Both the position numbers and the translations under genes were made by a program. A stretch of DNA of 64,000 bases. Origin: Medicago truncatula (lineage: Eukaryota; Streptophyta; Magnoliopsida; Fabales; Fabaceae). Shown one piece after another: positions 35,990 to 48,073 of this stretch (the first letter of the stretch is position 1; each line of letters begins with the position of its first letter). The DNA is taken from positions 64,233,994-64,297,993 of the forward strand of contig NC_053045.1 in NCBI RefSeq assembly GCF_003473485.1. The letters are read 5' to 3'. Below the pieces are notes generated by a model. It ran no database searches and was not told the origin of the DNA. It worked only from the letters and a program-made list of their open reading frames with translations.

Positions 35990-36600
35990 GCACTATTATG
36001 TTCATGTTCAATCGCTTGTAAATCCAATGTCACAACTTTTTTGAAAGGTAAAACCCCTAAACTCTAATTTTTTTTTTCTAGCTTCAAAATAAAGTGAGTG
36101 GAATTGCTTGGCAAACAAAAAAAGTGAGTGGAATTGAATAATAAAACAACAAATAAAAAAGGCGGCAGACATTGGAATCACAATCGATCGTATGTTTGCA
36201 AATCCAATGTCACCGCTTTTTTGAAAGGTAAAACCCTAAACCCTTTCTAGCTTGAAAATAAAGTGAGTGGAAATGAATAATAAAACAACAAATCAATGAG
36301 GCGGTGACATTGGAATCACAAGCGATCGTGAACCTGCAACCTCAACAATCATATGTTCAATCGTTTGCAAATTCAATGTCACCGCTTTTTTGAAAGGTAA
36401 AACCCCTATACCCTATTTTTCCTAGCTTGAAAATAAATGAAAAATAAAACAACAAATCAAAAAGGTGGTAGCGTTGAAATCACAGATGAAGAACTCACAA
36501 CCTCAACAGTCTTATGTCGAATCATTTGTGATTCCAACACCACCACTTTTTTTTTTTTAAAGGAACCCTAATTTCTTTGGTTGGGCTTGAAAATAGAGTG
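35990..36600. repeat. Four-unit tandem repeat with internal inverted motif
   Basis: Units of about 160-180 bases start near 36021, 36199, 36370 and 36526. Each has 'ccaatgtcaccgc', then 'ttttttgaaaggtaaaaccc', 'tagcttgaaaataaa' and 'ataaaacaacaaatca'. The complement 'gcggtgacattgg' closes the unit, followed by 'aatcacaagcgatcg', so each unit is itself an imperfect inverted repeat. No coding frame persists. Confidence 0.85.
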
Positions 36601-38060
36601 AGGGGAATAGAGCGAGAAAAAGAACAGATAATGAGTACTTATTTATAATTGCTATGCTAGGGTGTTAATATTTAAACCCATGAAGAGAGTCAAACCCAAA
36701 AGACTAGTCCAATAGGTGCTAGAGCCCCATGACTTAAATACCACATCAAACACTTTTATTTACGCGATATATGACACTACAAAAAACACGCATGGATTGC
36801 AGCGATTTTTTCACTATTTTGCGGCGGTTTTTAACCTCCACAACATGTTTTGCTGCGGTTTTCAAAACCCCCGCTTATTCTAATCCCACAAATTATTTGG
36901 GGGAGTTTTGGCCAACCGCTGGTATTGCATCCATTAAACCCCCCCCGCAGTATGTCAACCATTTTGTTTGTGGGGGTTATTAACCTCCTCAAATACGATA
37001 ATATTTATTTTTAGTTTAACTGAGCATTTTTATACTTTGTGGTTCTTTATTTTTTTATACTTTTTTCTTCTGATTTATTGGAATTGTAAATATCTAATAA
37101 ATTATATCATTACACTCAAAATTCCAAAATAAATATATAATCATATGTAGTTAAAAATATTCATATATAATGAAATATCAAATGTAACAATACAACACAT
37201 AATTTATAATAGCATAAAATATGTCTTCCTCTAAAAGGGATATCATCAGAACTAAACATGCAACTAATATCACTCTTGTTCAACTTCCCAAATAACGACT
37301 TGAACATCTAAGCAAGTGTGATTTGATGTTTGATATAAACTATAAAACTCTTAACATATAATCTTAATTATACTCCAATAACATCAATGTTGCATCCACA
37401 CGATCCTTGCGTCAAATGAATCAAGCTCGATGATCTTGAGTAAAACTTCATCAAAATTACAGCAGTAAACAAACACAATTACGAACCATATGATAATCAT
37501 GTTCCACATTAAAATACTTGATAGACCATATTAAAATACTTCCTAGAACCCTACTAAACAACAGTTCTCACTTCTAAAACATGTCTTTGCTTGAAATAAC
37601 AAGTGCAGAGTACCAAAGAATCTATAAAGCATATGTCGGGATATATATTAGAACCCAGAAGATGTCTTCCCGTGAAATAGCATGCGTAGAGTACCAAAGG
37701 ATGTCTAAACCATATGTCAGAATATATATTAGAACTCAGAAGTTATGTACCTTCTCTAAAAGATGAAGGCAATCTTGATTTCCTTCAAATTCAACTTAGG
37801 CCCAATCAATGTCGTCTTGAATATACTGCTGAAAACAATCAGCAAATATAAGAAAATGATTGGATTCTCCTAGGCTAGTATTCTTATATTTCAAGATATA
37901 TGAAAGCATTCAATACTTGTTTAGAGCCTTAAGTTACTATGGTGTTTATACCTCATGTTCTAACTTGAACAAATGACGTTTGATGTGTTACTGCGAAACT
38001 AGAATGCTTCAAATCCAAACATACAACCATAAACTAATAGTTTATTCAAATTTAACTTAC

Positions 38061-38150
38061 CATTGCAGCCTTTGCTGCATCATTTACAAATCATGCATTA
38101 TTTGGTTTCTGGGTTTCAAGATACAATTCTCCACGAGTTGTTTTGCATGA
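38061..38150 (-). pseudogene. Remnant exon resembling En/Spm Transposase_24 tail
   Basis: The exon reads SCKTTRGELYLETQKPNNA, stop, FVNDAAKAAM. The pattern E-L-x-L-x-T ... V-N-x-A-A-K is what I know from the C-terminal part of the plant Transposase_24 family associated with CACTA elements. A TGA stands inside it. The match is from memory of the motif, not a search. Confidence 0.45.
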
Positions 38151-39958
38151 CTGCATATTCATAAAAATGAGAAAATATAAGAGCTGAAATGCAAAATGAA
38201 CTATATTATGACAAAATAAATAAAAGATGGGTATCGTGATTGCTAACCTTTCAAGATAAGTTTTGACAAAGCAAACTAAAGTGGACTGTGGATCGAGTGA
38301 GCATGATTGAAGCAAGATTCTGTGAACCAAAAAAAGATTGTAAAGAAACACAAATATGATTGTAAAGAAATAATTGGAAACATGAACCATCACTGCCAAG
38401 GCTAGCTACTCTTTTTTTTTTTTTAAATTCCTCTACATATAGAGTATATCCCAAAAAGAAAATATTGAGTCACACCGGTTGCTAATGATTTGTCCAACAC
38501 AAAGTAACTATGAAAAGTAATTTTGAGAACTAAAAGGCACTCCTAACACCCAGTCAGAATCAGAAACAGAAAGAAACTAAGAAACTAAAAGGCACTCTTA
38601 ACCACCCAAAACTAGGGACCTCACACCAAACTAAAACCACACTGAAGCTGCAAAACTATAATTTTTGTAAACATAGCAGAACAGCAGCCAATAAACACCA
38701 AAACGGTGACTCATTTAAGCCTTTAAGTCGTGTATTTTGTTCGTAGGATCCAATCTAAGTTCTGATAGTCTGATAGATGTAGATTCTGGTGTGAACATAC
38801 AATTTGGCAAATGATAACTGTGGGATGTCAAAATCTTTTATCGTTTGGAAATTATCTCATCTTGAAGTTGAGCCTTTTTACATGATTTGGTACATCATGC
38901 AATGTCATACCCTTTGCGTTTTACTTACAATTTGAACAGGGGATTTTAGTGTACATATTTTGGCAATAGTTATATATGTTATAAATACAAACAAATTAAT
39001 AAAAAAGTTTACCACTGCTCACAGAGTCCTTTGCGCTAGCAAAATTGTCAAGTTCTTACATGTAATAACTAAAAACAAACTAACATCCAAAAACATATGT
39101 CACTTAGTCTGTAATCAAAAACATATTTCATAGAACAAGAAAAACACAAATTACAGAAATCACCTTTTAATGTTCTTTTAAATTGATACTTTATTCAAGG
39201 ATATGAACTAAAAATATGAAGCTACATGGCACTAACAAATGTCGTATTCTATATGCATTATTAGTAACACCTCAATTCAAAAACATAAACCACTTATTTA
39301 AGAGACTTTGCCAAAATTAGAAATCCTAATATCCAAATTCTCAAACTCAGCAGTAAATAATCAAGATATAAAGATGGATATGGTGATTCACTGACCTTGC
39401 AAGCTGGGTTTCCACCAGGCGTTAACCTTGATTGAGTAAATAAATCAAAAAACCTGGTTAATACAAGATTCTGTGAACAAAAAGAAACACTAATTGGATT
39501 CTAAAGAACATATTTGAACAAAAAAAAATATACAATTCAAAGATTATAAACCCTAATTCCCAAATGAGATTTATCAATTAACTAGAATTGAAAAAGAATG
39601 AAAATACCTTTGAATAATTAGGGAGTGACGGAGGGTGAGAGGGTGATGAGACAGATTTCTTCAATGAGAGAGAAAGAGAGAGGAGCGTTCTCTCAAAAGG
39701 CTTCTTCGATGGTAGAAGGACTCTGAGATAGAGAAGTTGGTTATGTGAGCGAGAAGGGTATTTTTTTTTTTTTTTTTTTTTTTGTTATTAAAATAACAGA
39801 TATGAAAGAAAATAAAGGGGGAAAACGAAAAAAATAATGAAATATCAAAAAACTAGAAGGGCGCCGCATGAAAAATCAAGCGGGAGAGGTACTTCAATTT
39901 GTGGGGGTTTTAAACCCGCATCAAAATAGTGGCAATATTACTTTCCGGAAACTTTTAC

Positions 39959-39996
39959 GGTACACCTCACTTTACACTCACAAAGTGAGGTGTACC
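39959..39996. repeat. Perfect 15-bp hairpin
   Basis: 'ggtacacctcacttt' (39959-39973) and its exact complement (39982-39996) are separated by eight bases. Related 'gtgtaccggtacac' lies at about 40321, so the pair may mark a small MITE nested in the CACTA element. Confidence 0.85.
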
Positions 39997-40455
39997 GATA
40001 CTCTCGTTTCATAATTTTATAAATTAACGATCATTTTCATGTAAGAAATAGATATTTTTCAATATTTATATTTTATAGAACATCATTTCGTAAGAAAAAA
40101 CATCATTTCATTATTTATAAAAATCATAGTAATTTTTTTACATAATATCGTAAAAAATAATCAATGTTCTCCATCATGGGTGATAAAAATTCAAAACAAA
40201 AAAAAATTATTTCGTTGACACTTTTGATGAATAAGATTTAGTTATTATAATTATAAGTGATAAAAAAAACAATATTTTTCTTCAAAAACAACTCATTTAA
40301 CTATTAATTTAAAGAGTGAGTGTACCGGTACACTTAAATATATTGGATGTACCATAGAATTTGCCTACTTTTAAACCCCTTTTTTAACTAATCTGTGGGG
40401 GTATTTTAAAACCTCCCCTTAAAAACCGCCGCAATTAAGCGCGTTTTTTGTAGTG

Positions 40456-42352
40456 TGGGAACCCTAACATAGGGTCTTTACTTGGCGAACAAGTTTTTTT
40501 TTTTAGATTTATTTGATTTTGAAATAAAAAAATGTATTTTTCTTTCTTGTTTTGAAGGGAAATATTTTGTTTTTAGCCATTAGGGTCTCTGATAAGTTTA
40601 GTTCTTGGATCCACCTATAAAAAGAAAACTGTTTTTAGGTTTTTTTTTTTTTTTTTGTTGCATGAGAAAAGTTATGTTTTTAGATTTGATTTTGAATTAA
40701 AAAGATTTTGTTTTATTATTCCAATGACAGCTAGTAGCTTTGGGGAAAATATACCTCACACCTCAACAATTATACCTTTATCCCTACAAATCATAAAAAA
40801 TACCAATTTTAACCTTTACAAAATCTCCCTCATTTACCCCTACAAATCATCATTCACCTCAAACCACCAATTTCTCATCTTGAGTATAATGTTTGTGAGT
40901 TGTGAATTTTAAATTGTAAAAAACTTTGCTTGTATTTTTCAATGATACCAACAACATGTCATTATGTTTCTAACTTACATTTTTTTTTTATGCATGCACT
41001 AACTCATAATCTTATCTTAAACGTAATGCATATAATAATTTATTATTTTAAGCAAAAGTGATGCATCGAGCAACACTTAATTCATTGAAAGAGAAAAGAG
41101 AGGAGCACAAAAAAGAAAATGAGGATTAGACCAAAGCCTTTTTAAAAGGTAGTTGATCTATAGTTAGGAAGACCTAATCTATTAAGTTGTATAAAGAGAG
41201 TCATATATAGTGGCTAGCATATCAACACAAGAATTATCTTCTTTGTAAATATGAGTTACAATTAGGTGCATGTTGTTAATCAAATTCAAACAGTTAAGCC
41301 ATATGTTCCTAATCTGTCAGAGGTGCATATATTAGCCTTATTGAAAGCTAGTGTGACCAATTTTGAGTCGGTCTCTAGCCAAAGGTTAAACCGGACTTTG
41401 GAGTAAGCTAGCTATATAGCCAAAATAACAACAAATAGTTCAGCATAAAGACAAGTTTGGTTAAAGAAAAAATCAGCCCATATTTATGTATCTCTTTTTA
41501 TATGGATCAAGATTCTCTAATGTTAGAAATCTAGACCCTTAAAATACAAAAAGGAGATAATGTTGAAATTAAGAAGAAAAAAGCGAACCTAATTGAGTTG
41601 GCTGGTGGTGTTGGTTTATGACCTTAGTTTGTTCCTCCTCAAAATCTCATATTCGTTTCTATTAGTGTTATAACCAAATACAATAAAATAAATATACAAT
41701 TATACGCAATAGAAAAATGAAAAGGCACACATTTTAATGTTTGTTTTGACGTTAGTAGTATATAAATGCGAAATGGATCCTCTAGAAAAACTCATGTTTT
41801 CTCAATTCTTTAATAAAAAACCTAAACCAACTTTTCACCGTTTTCTTCTTAATTATTTTCAAGGACTATTTATTGAATTACAAAGACTATTTTTTAAAAT
41901 CACGTAAAATGTAAACACCTAAAATATATTTAACCTTAAAATAATTGGGACCCACTAATTGTCACATCAACATTATGTTAGAGAATTAACATCAGGGACT
42001 AATTTTAATAACGGAGATAAAATGAGAGGATTTTAAAAACATTTAATAAAATATAGGAACTATTCTTCAAAGGGGCACAAAATGTAAAGACTAAAAACAT
42101 ATTTGACCCTTATTCTTTTAAGAATCTAAATTATCTTTAAAAAAAAAAAAAATTAACTCACCAAATTGACACTTGAAAATTTTTCTTCAGTTGAAATAGT
42201 ATTTGAAAGACTAAGTTCGCTAATTTGACTTTCCGCTAAAAAAAAAAAAAAAAAAACGACAACGTATATTGAGCTATGTAATTGAATCAGTTCAAAAATA
42301 ACAAAAGAATATATAATAATCTAAGTGAAAATAAGCATCGAATAATCACTTG
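40456..42352. other. Intergenic, no gene
   Basis: AT-rich. 40735-40870 resembles a 'caaaccaccaatttctcat' type leader but has no sustained frame. 41860-42120 carries a decayed 'ggactaattttaataacgg' type transposon end. Nothing intact. Confidence 0.45.
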
Positions 42353-42424
42353 GCTTCCATAGCATAGTGGTAGTGCGTTCCCTTCGTAAGGGAAAGGTCG
42401 CGAGTTCAATCCTCGCTGGGAGCT
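42353..42424 (+). tRNA. tRNA-Thr (anticodon CGT)
   Basis: The acceptor stem GCTTCCA/TGGGAGC is fully paired. The D-arm is GCATAGTGGTAGTGC; the anticodon stem-loop is TTCCC-TTCGTAA-GGGAA with CGT at 42385-42387; the T-arm is GCGAG-TTCAATC-CTCGC; the discriminator is T. A/B boxes are intact, there is no intron, and a T-rich Pol III terminator (ttttattttttt) follows at once. CCA is not encoded, as expected in a eukaryotic nucleus. Confidence 0.95.
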
Positions 42425-42703
42425 TTTATTTTTTATGTGATTGTGGTTTTTTTTATTTTTTAAATGTAATATTGTGGATATCAATAACTAATTTGTCAAA
42501 ACGATAATATTGTCATTTTCTATGATATAAATAAGAGAAATGCTTTTGACAAACTCTCTGTCAAACTCTTTTTAACACACCCTCTTACATGAAGCCACAT
42601 CATCTATCTAATTAATAATTTTACTAGTTACCGGTTGTCCCTGTTAAGAAGGTTATTTCTTTTATTTTATTTTCCCCTTATTATTTGTTCAACTTCTCTC
42701 ACA

Positions 42704-42712
42704 CGTATATAA
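42704..42712 (+). promoter_or_regulatory. TATA box in left TIR, promoter of transposase
   Basis: TATATAAAA within 'cacgtatataaaactcaag' sits near the inner third of the left TIR. A leader with a probable intron (donor near 42997-43002, acceptor 'gaaatatag' at 43280) links it to the ATG at 43287. Confidence 0.65.
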
Positions 42713-43286
42713 AACTCAAGTGAAATCATCTCTTCCGCAAACTACTCCACTACTTTACGACAGAATAACAAGAATATACAACAGAGACCAACACATCAAA
42801 CTCCATCTTTACCCTGCAATATATACCTTGGCGCCATCTATCTATATTGTAAAATCTTCTCACCGCTGCACTCACTGCAACATATTCTTTCCACCGTCGT
42901 CAAACCATAGTTGGTGTTGCCATCATTTGTTTCAAAGCCACGTCCACCAAATTTCTATGTTACACTAGTGCAATCTGTTATCATCATCTCTTAAAAGTAA
43001 GGTAAACATTACTTGTTAGTATGGTACTTGATGGAACTATAAATATATAAATATAATATATTAGCCTTATAATATATATGTGGGATTTAGACAATTAGTT
43101 TTAGATCTTTAGTTTTGTACATAGTATATTTACATTCATCGTTACCAACTTCCCCAAATAAATTCTTTTTAATGTTTATTTTATTCAGTACATTATGACT
43201 AATTCTTTGTTGCTTTGAGTTATCATTACTTGTTATATATATATATATATATATAGTTATAATTATTATCTGAAATATAGGAATTA

Positions 43287-45416
43287 ATGGAAGTTGTTGA
43301 TGGGAATGGAGAACATTCTATTGATGGGAATGAAGAGCAAGCTCTCAAGGAGATTGATGACAATGATTCATGTACCGTTGATTTAGAGGCTAACGGTGGT
43401 CAAGAACCTAACATTGGAATGAAATTTGATTCACAAGAAAATGCTTATTCGTTCTACACTCATTATGCTAAATCAGTTGGGTTTGGGATATCAATTAAAA
43501 ATAGTCGTCGTTCAAAGATTTCTAGAGAGTTTATTGATGTAAGTTATGCTTGCACAAGATACGGCAAGAAGCGAGAATCCAGTTCACAAAATCCACGTCC
43601 TTGTTTGAAGGTGGGATGTGAGGCTAGTTTACGTGTTAAAAGAATTTGTGATGGAAAATGGATTGTTCATAGCTTCATTAAAGACCACAATCACGAACTT
43701 TTTCCAGCATATGCACATTATTTTCCTTGCCATAGAGGAATCAATAAAGCTCAAAAGCATTCTATTGAAACTTTGCACCATGTTGGAGTGAGAACAAGCA
43801 AAAATTTTGCCACAATGGCCAAAGAATATGGAGGATATGAAAACATTGGTTGCTTGGAGAAAGATGTAAGAAACCATTTAGATAAAGGTCGGCGTTTGGC
43901 TTTAGAATCTGGAGATGCAAATGCAATGTTGGATTGTTTTATGCTCATGCAAGAAGAAAGTCCAGGATTCTTTTATGCAATTGATATGGATGATGAGGGT
44001 CGCATGAAAAATGTATTTTGGGTGGATGCAAAAGGTAGAGAAGACTATCAAGAGTTTGGAGATGTGATTTCATTTGATACTACATATATCACAAATAAGT
44101 ACAAAATGCCATTTGCTCCTTTTATTGGTGTAAACAATCACTTTCAATCAAGGTTACTTGGCTGTGCATTACTCTCAGATGAGACCAAGAACACTTTCAT
44201 ATGGTTGATGAAAATATGGCTTAGAGCAATGGATGGAAAACCTCCAAATGCAATCATAACTGATCAAGATAGAGCAATGAAAGAGGCTATTAAAGAGGTA
44301 TTTCCAAATTCTCGACATCGATTTTGTCTTTGGCATATACTTAGAAAGGTGCCTGAGAAGCTTAGTCATGTTTTAAGAGATGACGAAGACTTCATGAGAT
44401 ATCTCAACATATGCATATATAAGTCTTAGTCAAAACAACAATTTGAAGATAAATGGCATGAAATGGTGGAAAAATTTGATCTATTTGGAGATGATTGGAT
44501 TCACTCTTTATATGAAGAACGTGAACATTGGGTTCCTGTTTACATGAATGATACATTTTTTGGTGGCTTGTCAACAACTCAAAGATCAGAGAGCATTAAT
44601 TCTTTTTTTGACAAATATGTATGTAAGAAAACTACATTAAAGGAATTTGTCGAAAAATATAAAGTTGCTTTACATGATAGAGAAGAGGCGGAAAAGCAAG
44701 CTGATTTTAAGACATGGCACAAGCAACCTGTTCTTAGGACTCCATCACCTTTTGAGAAGCAAATGTCGATGATATATACACATGAAATCTTCAAGAAATT
44801 TCAAGTTGAAGTTTTGGGATTATCTGGATGCCGTATTGTGAAAGAGCATAATGATAATCTTACTGCCACTTTTACAATTTTCGACTTTCATAAAAATGAC
44901 GAGTTTATTGTAGAGTGTGATGTCTCGAAGAAGGAAATATCGTGTCTATGTCGCTTTTTTGAGTATAATGGGTATCTTTGTAGACATTCATTGATGGCAT
45001 TCCAAGCTGTTGGTGTCTGTGTTGTCCCATCACACTATATTTTAAGAAGATGGACCAAGGATATTAGAAGCAAGCATCATACAAGGATAATGAAAGAAGA
45101 TGTGTGTTCTAGTAAGGAGAGATATGATTCTTTATATCAAAAGGCTATTGAATTTCTTGAAGAAGGATCGCTAAGTTTTGAGAGTTACAATTTGGCTTGC
45201 CATGCACTTGAAGAAACTTTGAAACAGTGTGCAACTATCAACCGGTCTTTGAAAATCGACAAGGAAAAAGTTGGTCAGAGCAGTTTACGTGTGAAGCTAG
45301 TGCGTGATCCTAAAAGAGCAAATACAAAAGGGGCTCCAAGAAGAATAAAGAGTGAGATCGAGAGAGGTCGTAAGAGAACATCTAGTTGTAAAGTAAAAAA
45401 GGTTAGAAGATTTTAA
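43287..45416 (+). pseudogene. FAR1/FHY3-family MULE transposase with one amber codon
   Basis: One frame runs 709 codons but for a TAG at 44427-44429 (codon 381), between CIYKS and SKQQFEDKWHEMV; CAG (Gln) is the likely original. The FAR1 zinc-finger DNA-binding domain is at about 50-145 (YSFYTHYAKSVGFG, CTRYGKK, KVGCEASLRV, IVHSFIKDHNHEL). The MULE transposase core is at about 220-420: D264 in ISFDTTY, D326 in ITDQD, then HRFCLWHI. The likely third acidic residue is the Glu in TTQRSESIN, after the stop. The SWIM finger is C553-x-C555...C565-x-H567. The basic tail is RRIKSEIERGRKR. Length and order match FAR1-related proteins. Its place inside matching TIRs shows it is an element transposase, not a domesticated FRS. 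Truncation at codon 381 would remove the SWIM domain. Confidence 0.93.
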
Positions 45417-46307
45417 CTTCATCAAAATTTGTATAATGTTTTTTTTTTTCTATTTTAGCATTATTTCTCATTGTTATGTATTTGTTGTGATTTTAAGTCT
45501 GCTATTGTCCAAAGAGAAGCAGTAAATACCTCAAATGTTCTCAATGATGAAGTAACAGCTGCATTGCCAAGAATGGTATGACACATTATTCTTAGGTGAT
45601 TTAATATTTAGTTAGTAGATACATTTTGAGTTTTCAACTAATTGTCTTTTGTTTTCTTATTTTCACAGGAAAATCATCAGGGTTGAAGGAGCTAAGAATC
45701 TTGTTTTAGAGACTTGTTTGATATACTTTTGTAAAGACTAGATGATGATTCAATTGGATTTGATAATGTTGATGTGATAATCAACTAGACATCTTTATGT
45801 ACCAGTTTATGAATCTTTTATTTTACTGATGTGGTTTTCTTTAAATAAAAGACCTATTAGGATTTAGCTATGTTGATATGATGATCAACTAGATTTGTTT
45901 ATTGTTTGTTGTTTCTGTTCAGTTTGGCGGTGTTTTTCCGGGGCGTTACGCGTACGGGCGGCGTTTTTGTTTTGTTGCTTTTGGCAGCTTGGCCTCGAAT
46001 AAAATTTCCCAGATTCAAAAAAAGTAGCAGTGGACTTAAACCAATTCGCTATGTTTCATGTTTGTATCTAGCAGTGGACTTAAACCAATTGGCTATGTAA
46101 CTCACATGTTATCAGTCTAAAAAAATGTTACTCACTTGTTTTTAAATAATTTTTTTGGAAGGCAAAATTTATTAATAAACTAACCTAAACACAAGATGTG
46201 CAAAGGATTATATAAAGTACAAAGATACAACCATCAATTGCACAAACTTTACATGTCTATCTCTCAATAAAGCTCGATGAAAACAAAAAACCAAAATTAA
46301 TCAATAC
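45417..46307. other. 3' region of MULE after the transposase
   Basis: 45500-45580 could be a non-coding or alternative 3' exon ('aagaatg' then gtatg; acceptor 'ttcacag' at 45669). 45930-45990 contains an oddly GC-rich patch ('gttacgcgtacgggcggcg') in a short open frame of no recognised family. Confidence 0.4.
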
Positions 46308-46480
46308 CTATGAAGCACAGATACATAACATAAACTAGAAACAACACGAACACAAGCACATGGACACCGATAATAATTTGTAAACATCACATAATTCAAT
46401 ATAATTATATGTGTCGGTGTTAAAAATCGACGCGTGTCTGACATCGAGCACGCTTAATTGAGGAGTATATGTGCTTCATA
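46308..46480. mobile_element. Small MITE nested in MULE, 173 bp
   Basis: The ends 'ctatgaagcac' and 'gtgcttcata' are complementary. The flanks 'aatcaatac' (46299-46307) and 'aaccaatac' (46481-46489) differ at one base. The interior has the 'cgtgtctgacatcgagcacg' text I know from a common legume repeat. Confidence 0.75.
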
Positions 46481-47094
46481 AACCAATACATTAATCCTCC
46501 AAAAGCAAAGATAGCAATACTTATGAGATTCTCTCCCTGTACAAAAATTTATATTGGCTAGATAAGTAAGATTAATGATCAAGCTGTTGCTATCAGTCCA
46601 CCTAATAACTTAAAATCCTTTAGTAATATCTCCACAAACTTAAGATAAAATTCAATCACAAACTTAAGAGCCTAGAACAACTCAAACATATTAAGCAGAG
46701 TTCATCAATCCGGATACTTCATCCTCTTTTCACTGTCCTGAGAGCTAAAAAATCAGCACATCATATCATACCAAAAAACTCCCAACAACTTTAGAGTGGG
46801 GCTGAACCACTCAACATAATAACAAATATCCTAATTCCAAAGATAGAATGTAAATCACTTGTAAATTATCATTCATCTCTTATTTCTTTATTTATACATT
46901 TATTAGCACTAGTTCTCGTTTACAATTATTCCTTTATTAGGGGTTGTGTCTTGTTGGGTGATTTTGCCATTTTGCTCCATTCCTTTATGAATTAGACGAC
47001 AATTGAATCTCATTTCACGTTATTAATGTCCTATATATTTCTCAACCAACCAAACCACTGCTTCCCAATTTAAATGAAAAGGAGAATATTGCCA

Positions 47095-47380
47095 ATTGCA
47101 GGGTAAAGATGGAGTTTGATGTGTTGGTCTCTGTTGTATATTCTTGTTATTCTGTCGTGAAGTAGTGGAGTAGTTTGCGGAAGAGATGATTTCACTTGAG
47201 TTTTATATACGTGTGAGAGAAGTTGAACAAATAATAAGGGGAAAATAAAATAAAAGAAATAACCTTGTTAACAGGGACAACCGGTAACTAGTAAAATTAT
47301 TAATTAGATAGATGATGTGGCTTCATGTAAGAGGGTGTGTTAAAAAGAGTTTGACAGAGAGTTTGTCAATAACATTTCTC
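47095..47380 (-). repeat. Right 286-bp TIR of the MULE
   Basis: It is complementary to 42535-42820. It carries the same inward TATA box on the minus strand, but no open frame of note follows it leftwards. Confidence 0.93.
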
Positions 47381-48073
47381 AATAAATAATTAAATATTTT
47401 CGAAAATAAAATCACAAAATTTATAAACATCTGAAAAAATGAAATTGATTTAAGTCAAAAATTATTTAATAAATTTAAATTAATATTATTATTTTTTAAA
47501 CATTTACCTTTTGTTAAGAGTAATTTTGTCATTAAAATATCTATATTGAAATAATAAATAATGTTGTCGTACGTGTGTGTGCATTGTCATTAGTAAAGAA
47601 ATGTGCTTGATCTAGTGAATGAAAGTGAAGAATGCAAATTAGCAACTGTTTATATCAACATATGCTGGTGCAGCTGTAGCAAAGATTAAAGGAAATGAGA
47701 TGTAGTAAAAACCAAAGAACATTTAAATGAGATGGTAGAATGTGTTTTAAGTGTAATAATAGATTTCAAGTTCGAATGCAATCATGAAAATGCAATAATA
47801 TTAAAATTTTTAGACTTTGTTTGCAAGTTTGGAAGGGACGGGTGGGGAGCGGTTTGAAAAAAATGGAAGAAATAGATGATGTTGAGAGGAAAAGACCTTG
47901 AAAGTTAATTTTTCTTCATAATACAAGGAGGAACTAAAAAATTGCATTGGAAGTAGGGGTGAGCAAACATCATAGACCCGCCCGAAAAACCGCTTAAACT
48001 CCAACTCATTTCAATAAAACGAACGGGTCGGTTCAGTTGTCAGGTTAATAAAGGAAGAATATAGGGTTAATAC

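Larger units (their letters stand above)
36775..40455. mobile_element. Non-autonomous CACTA (En/Spm) element, 3.68 kb
   Basis: The ends are CACTACAAAAAACACGC and 'gcgcgttttttgtagtg', with repeated subterminal 'gcggcggtttttaa' and 'aaaaaccgccgc' motifs, the standard CACTA build. The 3-base flanks are tga and tgg, so the TSD is imperfect. There is no intact transposase. On the minus strand a plausible spliced transcript runs through the interior: a leader ending at 39608, then exons 39470-39396, 38319-38248 and 38150-38061, each with ttcacag/gcag acceptors and GT donors. 37581-37745 contains two 81-base direct repeats ('gagtaccaaag', 'atatatattagaac'). Confidence 0.88.
42535..47380 (+). mobile_element. 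Nearly intact FAR1-type Mutator-like element, 4.85 kb
   Basis: Two 286-base TIRs (42535-42820 and 47095-47380) begin GAGAAATG and end ...accctgcaat. I count about four differences between them, so insertion or conversion was recent. The 9-base flanks 'tataaataa' (42526-42534) and 'aataaataa' (47381-47389) differ at one base. The element carries one large gene, a FAR1/FHY3-family MULE transposase (43287-45416), and a 3' region containing a small nested MITE. Each TIR holds an inward-facing TATA box ('cgtatataaaac'). Confidence 0.93.

Noticed and set aside
44463-45416. A separate second gene in the MULE
   Set aside because: It is in the same frame as 43287-44426 and continues the FAR1 protein across a single TAG, so it is one broken gene.
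45906-46100. 64-codon hydrophobic/basic ORF in the MULE 3' region
   Set aside because: No family is recognised and no promoter seen; it overlaps a GC-rich patch and a repeated 'cagtggacttaaaccaatt' motif.
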